Assembly (NCBI RefSeq): GCF_000784735.1
Contig: NZ_JSYG01000004.1
Location: forward strand, 372,001 to 436,000
Direction of reading: 5' to 3'
Length of the DNA stretch: 64,000 bases
Source of the DNA: Dickeya undicola
GTDB taxonomy: Bacteria > Pseudomonadota > Gammaproteobacteria > Enterobacterales > Enterobacteriaceae
In this document: piece after piece, positions 57,528 through 64,000 of the stretch
Layout: each line of letters opens with the position of its first letter
Position numbering within the stretch: the first letter of the stretch is position 1
Translations under genes and position numbers: made by a program
The notes under the pieces: model-generated
Told to the model about the DNA's origin: nothing
What the model saw: only the letters and a program-made list of their open reading frames with translations
Databases searched by the model: none

Positions 57528-58427
57528 ATGATCACATTTAAGCAGATGGATGCCTTGATTTGGATTGTCAACATGGGCAGTTTTGAAGCGGCAGCCAGTA
57601 AACTCAACATGTCGCAATCCGCTATTTCCAAGCGCATCCATGAGATTGAAGCGGTATTTGATATCGAGATATTTGATCGTAAAAGCAGAAATGCCCGTCT
57701 GACACATAAAGGCCGGGAGTTGCTGGATTATTGTCAGGATATCGTCGCACGCCGTGATGCCATGCTGGAACGAATAAGCGATAAGAAAATCTTATTTAGC
57801 AACCTAAGACTCGGCGTTACGGAATTAACCGCCATGACCTGGCTACCAGGGCTAATTGAGAATATTCGCGCGGACTATCCTAAAGTTCTCATTCATCCGA
57901 CAATTGATGTCAGTTTTAATCTATTCAATCAACTGACGAATGACCAACTGGATATTATTGTCATTCCGGATATTTACAACGACGCCCGGCTTATCACCAC
58001 ACCATTAAAAAGCGTGGAGAATGCCTGGATGTGTTCCCCAAATCTCATACCACCACATAAAGAACTGAGTCTGACTGACATCGCAGACTATTCCTTTTTA
58101 ACACAGGGAACACAATCTGGCACAGGGCTGATTTATGAACGCTACTTTGCCAGCCGCAATGTGGTATTAAATAAAACGATTGTTTGCAGCAATCTCATTG
58201 CCCAAATTGGCCTGGCAATTGCCGGATTGGGTATCACCTACCTCCCTGCCCATGCACTGCGTCACTTAATTACCCAAGGGAAACTCGGCATTGTAAAACT
58301 GAAGCCCGCCCCGCCGCTGGTGCGCTATGCCGTTATGTATCGCTCTGATCGAAATGTGGGCCTGATTCCAGACATCGCCCATATCGCCGTTAATAGCTGC
58401 AACTTTGAACACCTCCAGCTGTCCTGA
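57528..58427 (+). CDS. LysR regulator 2 of the amino-acid block
   Basis: A 299-residue LysR protein with helix-turn-helix FEAAASKLNMSQSAISKRIHEIE. The effector domain begins LRLGVTELTAMTWLPGL, nearly the same as the LysR at 51759. It diverges from the RraA-like operon with a 147-bp gap, so it probably controls it. The start ATG overlaps a short purine-rich site (gaacgag). Confidence 0.9.
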   Translation: MITFKQMDALIWIVNMGSFEAAASKLNMSQSAISKRIHEIEAVFDIEIFDRKSRNARLTHKGRELLDYCQDIVARRDAMLERISDKKILFSNLRLGVTELTAMTWLPGLIENIRADYPKVLIHPTIDVSFNLFNQLTNDQLDIIVIPDIYNDARLITTPLKSVENAWMCSPNLIPPHKELSLTDIADYSFLTQGTQSGTGLIYERYFASRNVVLNKTIVCSNLIAQIGLAIAGLGITYLPAHALRHLITQGKLGIVKLKPAPPLVRYAVMYRSDRNVGLIPDIAHIAVNSCNFEHLQLS

Positions 58428-58448
58428 CAGCAGGACAGCTGGCACCGG

Positions 58449-59522
58449 CTACTGGCTCAACCGATGCGCAATCAAGCGCAGTTCTTCGGCGATTTGCTGT
58501 AAATCACGCTGTTCATCAAGGCGGGGACCGGTGGAATTACGGATTACCAGCCGGGCAGGCAGGATGGACGACGATCGCTGCATGTCGCTGTCGTTGGCGT
58601 TCAGCAAACGGTGTACCGCCTCTTTGCCTTGCAGGTCGAGGTCCAGCGAGACAGTCGTCAGCGCCGGATGGAAGAACGAACTTTCATAGGTGCCGTCGTA
58701 GCCAATTACCGATTTCTGACCGGGGATGGTGAGTTGATTCTGGTGAAAAGCACTCAATACCCCGAGCGCCATTTGATCGTTAGCGACCAGTACCGCGCTG
58801 AATTGCGGCGTTTCCCGCAACATCTGCAATGCGCCAGCGTAACCGCTTTGCGCATCCCAGTTGCCGTGAATCACCGTTGTCGGCGTCAGGCCGTATCCCT
58901 CCAGGGTTTCCAGCCAGTTTTTCAGCCGCAAGCGTGCTGAAACCGAGCCAGCCGGTCCCGCCAGTAAAGCAAAATCGCGGTGCCCCAGTTCATACAGATA
59001 CTTCACGCTGGCGCGCGTGCCGTCCGCCGGATTAAACGACACGTTGAACACCGAACTGTAGGGGTCAACGTCCAGAAACAAGCAGAGAATATCGTCATTG
59101 TCGGCGGCGATGTGCTCTGCTTCTTCCGTCTCCAGCGGCACGTTAATGATAACCTTATCAACCCGCTGTGACTTGAGTTCATTGATGGAATCCTGAATGC
59201 TGTGATTGACGTTCTCATCAATCATGGAGATCAGCACCTGATAGCCTTCCACATTCGCATATCTTTTCACCGCTGCCGCAACTTGTGACGGCGCGTGCAA
59301 TGCCAGCGATGTCGTCACCAACCCCACCGTCATGCTCTGTTTGCCTACCAGTTGCTGGGCCAGCCGATTAGGAACATAGCGCAGCAGTTCGATGGACTGT
59401 TCTACCTTGCGGCGCGTGGACTCGGAGACATTCGCAGATTTATTCAATACCCGCGATACCGTCTGATAAGAGACGCCCGCATGGCGGGCAACATCTTCTA
59501 ACGTAGCGCTTTTCGACTTCAT
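58449..59522 (-). CDS. ganR: LacI-family repressor of galactan genes
   Basis: A 357-residue LacI/GalR-type repressor. The helix-turn-helix is TLEDVARHAGVSYQTVSRVLNKS and the hinge YVPNRLAQQLVGKQ. The periplasmic-binding-like domain follows with VLVANDQMALGVLSAF. It diverges from the porin gene and sits beside galactan genes, which identifies it as GanR, known in Dickeya. The ATG at 59522 (MKSKSATLEDV) is the natural start; upstream Met codons exist. Confidence 0.85.
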   Translation of the reverse strand: MKSKSATLEDVARHAGVSYQTVSRVLNKSANVSESTRRKVEQSIELLRYVPNRLAQQLVGKQSMTVGLVTTSLALHAPSQVAAAVKRYANVEGYQVLISMIDENVNHSIQDSINELKSQRVDKVIINVPLETEEAEHIAADNDDILCLFLDVDPYSSVFNVSFNPADGTRASVKYLYELGHRDFALLAGPAGSVSARLRLKNWLETLEGYGLTPTTVIHGNWDAQSGYAGALQMLRETPQFSAVLVANDQMALGVLSAFHQNQLTIPGQKSVIGYDGTYESSFFHPALTTVSLDLDLQGKEAVHRLLNANDSDMQRSSSILPARLVIRNSTGPRLDEQRDLQQIAEELRLIAHRLSQ

Positions 59523-59617
59523 GGTCAGGTTTCCCATCATGGTTTTACCGGGATTGTAACAGCAGGCCCGGCGAAAAAAACAGGTTCCGAACCCCACACA
59601 GCGCAAATTACACGAAA

Positions 59618-59770
59618 GTATTACGTTCACATATCAAAAACTCGTGACACGCATCACCAATCATTACAAAACAAAATGATTTATTTGCATTAAATCACAA
59701 TAAAACAACGAATGCGTTGCTCGAAATTACGGCAAGGCATTTTATTAGACACGAATTGTGAACGTAGTAC
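59618..59770. promoter_or_regulatory. Inverted 14-bp motif pair in ganR-ganL region
   Basis: tgtgaacgtagtac lies on the plus strand at 59757-59770 and tgtgaacgtaatac on the minus strand at 59618-59631. They face each other across ~125 bp. They may be GanR or CRP-type sites; the TGTGA half matches CRP. Confidence 0.4.
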
Positions 59771-59789
59771 ATAACAACAAGAGGCCGCC

Positions 59790-61061
59790 ATGAACACCAA
59801 ACTCCTTACTCTCACTACCGCACTCACCGCCATACTGACGGCTCCAGCATTGCTGGCAGCCGAAGCCACCACCGTCCCCATTGATTTTCACGGCTATCTG
59901 CGCGCTGGCGTGGGGGTGTCCAATGATGGCGGCATGTCACAATGGCAAAAAAACAAAGTAGGCCGTCTGGGTAACGAAAACGATACCTACGGCGAAGTCG
60001 AACTGGGCTCGGAGGTGTACAAAAAGAACGATGTCAGTTTCTACGTCGACAGCATGGTCAGCATGGTGTCGGATGGCTCCAACGATAACGAAACCACCAT
60101 CGGTGATGACGCCCAATTTGGCCTGCGTCAGTTGAACCTGCAAATCAAAGGGCTGGTCCCCGGTGATCCTAACGCCGTGATCTGGGGCGGTAAACGCTAC
60201 TATCAGCGTCACGATCTGCACATTATCGATACAAAATACTGGAATATCTCTGGTTCTGGTGCTGGGATCGAGAACTATACGCTCGGCCCTGGTGCGCTGT
60301 CGGTCGCCTGGATCCGCGGCGATGCCAACGCGGTTGATGACCGCATCAACGGTAATAGCAACGTCAATATCAACTATGCCGACATCCGCTACGCCGGGCT
60401 GAAACCCTGGAAAGGTGCCTGGACAGAGTTCGGCATCGACTACGCTATGCCGAACACCACCAAAAAACAGAAAGACTTCGGTGGCCTGTACGACGCGGAC
60501 AACGGCGTCATGCTGACCGGCGAAATCAGTCAGGATATGCTGGGTGGTTACAATAAAGTGGTGTTGCAGTACGCCAACAAAGGGCTGGCACAAAACATGG
60601 TGTCGCAGGGCGGCGGTTGGTACGACATGTGGAACCAGGTTAACAGCGCCACCGGTTATCGCGCCATCAACACCGGCCTGATCCCGCTCACCGACCGGTT
60701 ATCGTTCAACCATGTGTTGACCTGGGGTTCGGCTGACCACATCAACGAAGCGACCGACACCACCCGGCTGTTGTCACTGGTAGGACGCCTGCAATACCAG
60801 TTTACCGATTATGTGCGTGGCATTGGCGAAGTGGGTGCCTTCACCCAGAAAGATAACTTCAAAAACGGCACCTCGTTTAAACAAAGCGGTGAGAAATACA
60901 CCCTGGCGCTGGCACTGGCGGCAGGCCCGGCATTTATGTCGCGTCCGGAATTGCGCCTCTACACCTCTTATCTGAACGACAGCCAGGACGGCAAACCGTT
61001 TAAAGATGGCACCGCCAATAACACCTGGAACGTTGGCGTACAGGTGGAAGCCTGGTGGTAA
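59790..61061 (+). CDS. ganL: LamB-type oligogalactan porin
   Basis: A 423-residue outer-membrane porin of the maltoporin family. It has a signal peptide ending PALLAAEA, then FHGYLRAGVGVSNDGG, the start of the LamB barrel, and ends in VGVQVEAWW with a terminal aromatic residue. It should let oligogalactans through the outer membrane to the GanEFG-type importer. It diverges from ganR and is followed by a terminator. GanL is known for Dickeya. Confidence 0.9.
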   Translation: MNTKLLTLTTALTAILTAPALLAAEATTVPIDFHGYLRAGVGVSNDGGMSQWQKNKVGRLGNENDTYGEVELGSEVYKKNDVSFYVDSMVSMVSDGSNDNETTIGDDAQFGLRQLNLQIKGLVPGDPNAVIWGGKRYYQRHDLHIIDTKYWNISGSGAGIENYTLGPGALSVAWIRGDANAVDDRINGNSNVNINYADIRYAGLKPWKGAWTEFGIDYAMPNTTKKQKDFGGLYDADNGVMLTGEISQDMLGGYNKVVLQYANKGLAQNMVSQGGGWYDMWNQVNSATGYRAINTGLIPLTDRLSFNHVLTWGSADHINEATDTTRLLSLVGRLQYQFTDYVRGIGEVGAFTQKDNFKNGTSFKQSGEKYTLALALAAGPAFMSRPELRLYTSYLNDSQDGKPFKDGTANNTWNVGVQVEAWW

Positions 61062-61133
61062 CCAGCACCCGGAATATTCCCTTCTCCGGTAGTTTTTTCA
61101 TCATTGTTATCTGAACATTTAGCGCTATGTTTT

Positions 61134-61163
61134 GAGGATAACCAGCCGGGTTATCCTCTTTTT
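61134..61163 (+). terminator. Terminator of ganL
   Basis: The stem gaggataacc / ggttatcctc with a 5-nt loop and five T, 72 bp after the ganL stop. Confidence 0.85.
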
Positions 61164-61175
61164 ATTTACAGTGTG

Positions 61176-61490
61176 TTATTCCGGCCGGGAGAAATGTTCC
61201 TCCAGTAATTTACGCAATGTATCCGACTGCTTACCGAATATGGCATGAACCTGTTGACCAAGAATAATGACGCCCAGCGCGCCTTCTTGCTGTAATCCTT
61301 GTGAATCAACCAAACTCAGGTTTTTTACCGTCACCCGCAGCCGGGTAATACAGGCATCGACCTGCTCGATATTATCCCGCCCACCAAATAACCGCAGCAG
61401 ACGCTGAATCTGCTGTTTATCGTCGTCGCTTAATTCCGCCGTCGGTTTCGGGTGCGAAAAATAACGCATAACAGAATGCAGACTGACCAT
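61176..61490 (-). CDS. ganC: Stand-alone PTS EIIB-domain protein
   Basis: A 104-residue protein with a glucose-family EIIB domain. The phosphorylatable Cys is in VDACITRLRVTV near residue 50, with LGVIILGQQVHAIFG following. No EIIC or EIIA is linked. Start ATG 61490 has CAGGAG at good spacing; an ATG at 61496 sits too close. It follows ganB on the same strand. I assign ganC because the locus is named ganEFGABC and this is the gene after ganB. A signalling or phosphoryl-transfer role is possible but unproven. Confidence 0.75.
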   Translation of the reverse strand: MVSLHSVMRYFSHPKPTAELSDDDKQQIQRLLRLFGGRDNIEQVDACITRLRVTVKNLSLVDSQGLQQEGALGVIILGQQVHAIFGKQSDTLRKLLEEHFSRPE

Positions 61491-61607
61491 GAGCATACTC
61501 CTGTGAAGGTATCGTTCGGTATACGGCGACGCCCATCCGCACGGTGGGTCATCGCCCAGAAGAAAGCGCCCATGCCGGTAACGGCGATGGGCGCAGGCTG
61601 AACGCCG

Positions 61608-63665
61608 TCAGACCAGACGGCGACGAATCACCCGGCAATCCCAGGCGGAAAGGACCACATCCACCAGCGGCAACCCAGTCAGCATATCGCTATACCCGGA
61701 GGGCAACTGGATGGGCTGCGGTAATGCGCTGTAGTTTTCGATGAAGATAAACTCGTCGTCACCGTTGGTACGCCGGTGGGCCGTCACCGCCGGTGGCAGC
61801 GGGATATCCAACGCCCGAGGCAACGCCAGCTCACGGATAATGTTGGCGAAGAAATCGCGCTGGAACGGCAGACAGTTACGCGAGGCCACGTACCAGGCTT
61901 TCCCTGCACCGACGCAATTGACCGTCACCGCCGGTCTTCCGGCATAGAAATCATCACAATAACTGGCGAGCGCTGTGGCACTTTCAAGGTGGATCAACTC
62001 GCACAGGTGGCGCGCCTGATACGGTCCCTTCAGCCCGATATCGTTGTCCGCCAGCCCCAACACCCGGTTATATTCGCCATCGGCCAGACAGTCGATCTCT
62101 TCTGACCAGATACCCAACAGCGGGCGCAGCGGGCCGGGGAATCCGCCCTGATAACACAGGTCGCTTTCGTTAACGATGCCGCTCCAGTAGGTCACCACCA
62201 CGTGCCCACCCTGCCGCACAAACTGCTCGACGCGCTCGGCAAACCCTGGCCGCACCATGTACAGCATCGGCGCAATCAACAGCCGGTAGCCGCTGAAATC
62301 GCAGTCGGCGTTGATGACATCGACGGCGATCCCCTGCTCCCAGAACGGGCGGTAGTGTTCCGCCACCGTTTTTTCGTACTCCAGCCCGGCATTGCGCGGC
62401 CCCTGCGCATCATCCATCGCCCAGCGGCTTTCCCAGTCAAACAGGATAGCCACCTGCGCCTCGACCCGGCTGCCCGCCACCGCATCCAGCTGCGACAAGA
62501 TCTGGCCGAGTTGCGCCACTTCGCGGCCAACGCGGGTATCAACATGGCCGACATGATCCACCACCGCACCGTGGAATTTCTCCACCGAACCGCGGCTTTT
62601 ACGCCACTGGAAGTACTGCACCGCATCCGCGCCGTGGGCCACCGCCTGTAGCGAGGAGAGAATATGCATCCCCGGCTTCTTGAGCTTGCTGAGCGGCTGC
62701 CAGTTGGTCACGCTGGGGGTCGATTCCATCAGTACAAAGGGTTTGCCCTGCTTGAGCGAACGCATCAGATCGTGAAACAGGGCGATATAACAGGCCAGCG
62801 TAACGTCGTCCTTGTCCCGGTGCCACATCGGGTAGCTGTCCCAGGAGATGAAGTCCAGCACGCGCGACAACTGCCAGTAGTCGTAATCGTAAAAGTACTC
62901 CATGAAGTTGGTGGTCGCCGGAATAGCCGGGTTCACCCGCTTCAACGGGGCGATTTCCTGCGCGCAGAAATCGGTCGCCTGTGCGGTGTTAAAGCGCCGC
63001 CAGTCAAGGTTCAGCCCGTGAATGGACACTTCGCCCTGCGGCGCGGGCGATTCAATCTGCGACCAGTCGCTGTAGGTATGGCTCCAGAAATCGCTCCACC
63101 AGGCGTGATTGAGGTTATCCAGCGTTTGGTAACGTGCCTGTAGCCAGGTGCGAAACGCCTGCTGACAGCGCTCGCAATGGCACTCGCCGCTGTATTCATT
63201 GGAAATATGCCAGCCGATCACCGCCGGGTGATGCCCGTAGCGTTCTGCCAGCAACGTATTGATTTTTTGGACCTTATCCCGATACACCGGCGATGACAGG
63301 CAGTGATTGTGACGACCACCGTGCAGCGCCGACACCCGATCACGCCCTACACGCAGTACTTCCGGGTAACGTTGCGACATCCAGGCTGGGCGTGCGCCGC
63401 TGGGGGTCGCCAGAAACACCGAAATGCCCTGCCGGTATAATTTATCGAGAACCTCATCCAGCCAGTCGAACCGGTACACGCCTTCCTGCGGTTCCAGTTT
63501 GGACCAGCTAAAAATACCGACCGACATGACATTGCATTTTACCTGTTTCATCATGGCGATATCGTCGTCAATAATGCCGGGGTAATTCTCCCATTGCTCC
63601 GGATTATAATCAGCGCCATGTAATAACCCTTCGACCTTCGGATTCAAAGGCGGGAATCGTTTCAT
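61608..63665 (-). CDS. ganB: Beta-galactosidase, GH42
   Basis: A 685-residue GH42 enzyme. The N-terminal TIM barrel has HGADYNPEQWENYPGIIDDDIAMMK, the acid/base in WHISNEYSGECHCERCQ (Glu of NEY), and the nucleophile region FVLMESTPSVTNW. A zinc-type Cys cluster (CHCERC) is visible. A trimerisation domain and a C-terminal beta domain follow. There is no signal peptide, so it acts in the cytoplasm on imported galacto-oligosaccharides. It lies downstream of ganA with a repeat between. Confidence 0.93.
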   Translation of the reverse strand: MKRFPPLNPKVEGLLHGADYNPEQWENYPGIIDDDIAMMKQVKCNVMSVGIFSWSKLEPQEGVYRFDWLDEVLDKLYRQGISVFLATPSGARPAWMSQRYPEVLRVGRDRVSALHGGRHNHCLSSPVYRDKVQKINTLLAERYGHHPAVIGWHISNEYSGECHCERCQQAFRTWLQARYQTLDNLNHAWWSDFWSHTYSDWSQIESPAPQGEVSIHGLNLDWRRFNTAQATDFCAQEIAPLKRVNPAIPATTNFMEYFYDYDYWQLSRVLDFISWDSYPMWHRDKDDVTLACYIALFHDLMRSLKQGKPFVLMESTPSVTNWQPLSKLKKPGMHILSSLQAVAHGADAVQYFQWRKSRGSVEKFHGAVVDHVGHVDTRVGREVAQLGQILSQLDAVAGSRVEAQVAILFDWESRWAMDDAQGPRNAGLEYEKTVAEHYRPFWEQGIAVDVINADCDFSGYRLLIAPMLYMVRPGFAERVEQFVRQGGHVVVTYWSGIVNESDLCYQGGFPGPLRPLLGIWSEEIDCLADGEYNRVLGLADNDIGLKGPYQARHLCELIHLESATALASYCDDFYAGRPAVTVNCVGAGKAWYVASRNCLPFQRDFFANIIRELALPRALDIPLPPAVTAHRRTNGDDEFIFIENYSALPQPIQLPSGYSDMLTGLPLVDVVLSAWDCRVIRRRLV

Positions 63666-63861
63666 AAAACATCCTTAAGACTGAATAGGCAGACGGTGTA
63701 TTCCCTTTATTTCACGATGCAGGCAGGCGGCAACCACATCACCCCCAACAATAAGCCGGGGCCACCAACGCGCCTGCACGTGAAATATGCCGGGTGTATA
63801 CCCAAAATAATTCGAGCTTCAATAGAACCAACGCATCTGCAACTTGAAGTATGACGGGTAT
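63666..63861. other. ganA-ganB spacer with palindromic repeat
   Basis: A 196-bp gap between two genes of one operon. It contains a complete repeat element near 63795-63861 that ends exactly at the ganA stop codon. Confidence 0.7.
63795..63861. repeat. Dispersed palindromic repeat, full copy at ganA end
   Basis: The arms tatacccaaaataattcgag and caacttgaagtatgacgggt face each other. The last bases precede the reverse-strand ganA stop. Confidence 0.8.
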
Positions 63862-64000
63862 TTATTTAAAGACTTTTATCGAAGGCAGTACCTCCCCCTG
63901 ACAATTAAATAACGCCTGATTTTCACGGGCGTTGCCCAATTTCCAGTGGTCGTTGATGTAATTCATACCGGCTTCGGTGGCCCAGGTATTTCCCGGCGGG
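63862..64000 (-). CDS. ganA: Arabinogalactan endo-beta-1,4-galactanase GH53, C-terminal end
   Basis: The last ~45 codons of a gene cut by the right edge. They include NPPGNTW-like PPGNTWATEAG and end with NQALFNCQGEVLPSIKVFK, the typical GH53 tail (ALF...LPSIKVF). GH53 enzymes cut beta-1,4-galactan of pectin side chains. The fragment lies directly upstream of ganB in the gan locus, matching GanA. Confidence 0.85.
   Translation of the reverse strand, partial: PPGNTWATEAGMNYINDHWKLGNARENQALFNCQGEVLPSIKVFK

Noticed and set aside
1-64000. CRISPR array or prophage
   Set aside because: No regularly spaced repeats with unique spacers and no phage structural or integrase genes were seen; the tandem repeats found have at most three units.

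Overview
The window is enterobacterial chromosome and almost certainly Dickeya (formerly Erwinia chrysanthemi). Three loci characteristic of that soft-rot genus occur together: the chrysobactin siderophore cluster, the out type II secretion cluster and the gan galactan-utilisation cluster. Gene order, protein lengths and many motifs fit. I read all of this from sequence and memory, with no database search.

Layout. (1) 1-14.8 kb: chrysobactin. On the minus strand lie a ferric-chrysobactin esterase (cbsH), an MbtH-like protein and the start of the synthetase CbsF, which runs off the left edge. Diverging from them is fct (outer-membrane receptor), then cbsC-E-B-A-P for 2,3-dihydroxybenzoate synthesis, activation and proofreading. 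The visible CbsF module is C-A-PCP-E followed by a second C domain, as expected for incorporating a D-residue (D-Lys in chrysobactin). (2) 15-16.4 kb: an RBBP9-like hydrolase and a 24-codon membrane peptide resembling E. coli YpdK. (3) 16.4-30.3 kb: type II secretion. outC-D-E-F-G-H-I-J-K-L-M and outO are on the minus strand, with outB and the pilotin gene outS at the far end. (4) 30.4-36 kb: alaC, a D-amino-acid-transaminase-like gene, an MscS-family channel and tRNA-Arg(UCU) with a strong promoter. (5) 36-43.9 kb: a defence island beside the tRNA. It holds an IS3-type transposase remnant, an AbiE-type toxin-antitoxin pair, a truncated PD-(D/E)XK protein, and a type I restriction-modification system of EcoAI size (hsdS, hsdM, hsdR). 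No integrase is visible. (6) 44-48.4 kb: roxA (ribosomal protein oxygenase), a YjfB-family motility gene with a sigma-28-like promoter, a pirin, and azoR with a divergent LysR gene.

(7) 48.4-58.4 kb is the most interesting accessory block. Two operons each diverge from a LysR gene, and the two LysR proteins are clearly related. One operon is a polar amino-acid ABC transporter. The other encodes an RraA/HMG-aldolase-family protein, a class I aminotransferase, a dicarboxylate/glutamate symporter and a Glu/Leu/Phe/Val-type dehydrogenase. Together they could import an acidic amino acid, transaminate it, cleave or decarboxylate the keto acid, and regenerate 2-oxoglutarate by glutamate deamination. 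The substrate is unknown: aspartate, or a plant 4-substituted glutamate, are my two readings.

(8) 58.4-64 kb: the gan locus, with ganR (LacI-type repressor), ganL (LamB-type porin), a stand-alone PTS EIIB protein (probably ganC), ganB (GH42 beta-galactosidase) and the end of ganA (GH53 endo-galactanase).

A palindromic element with the arm tatacccgtcatacttcaag recurs at least five times (about 15.0, 28.8, 50.7, 54.05 and 63.8 kb). Three of those copies sit inside operons, between genes.
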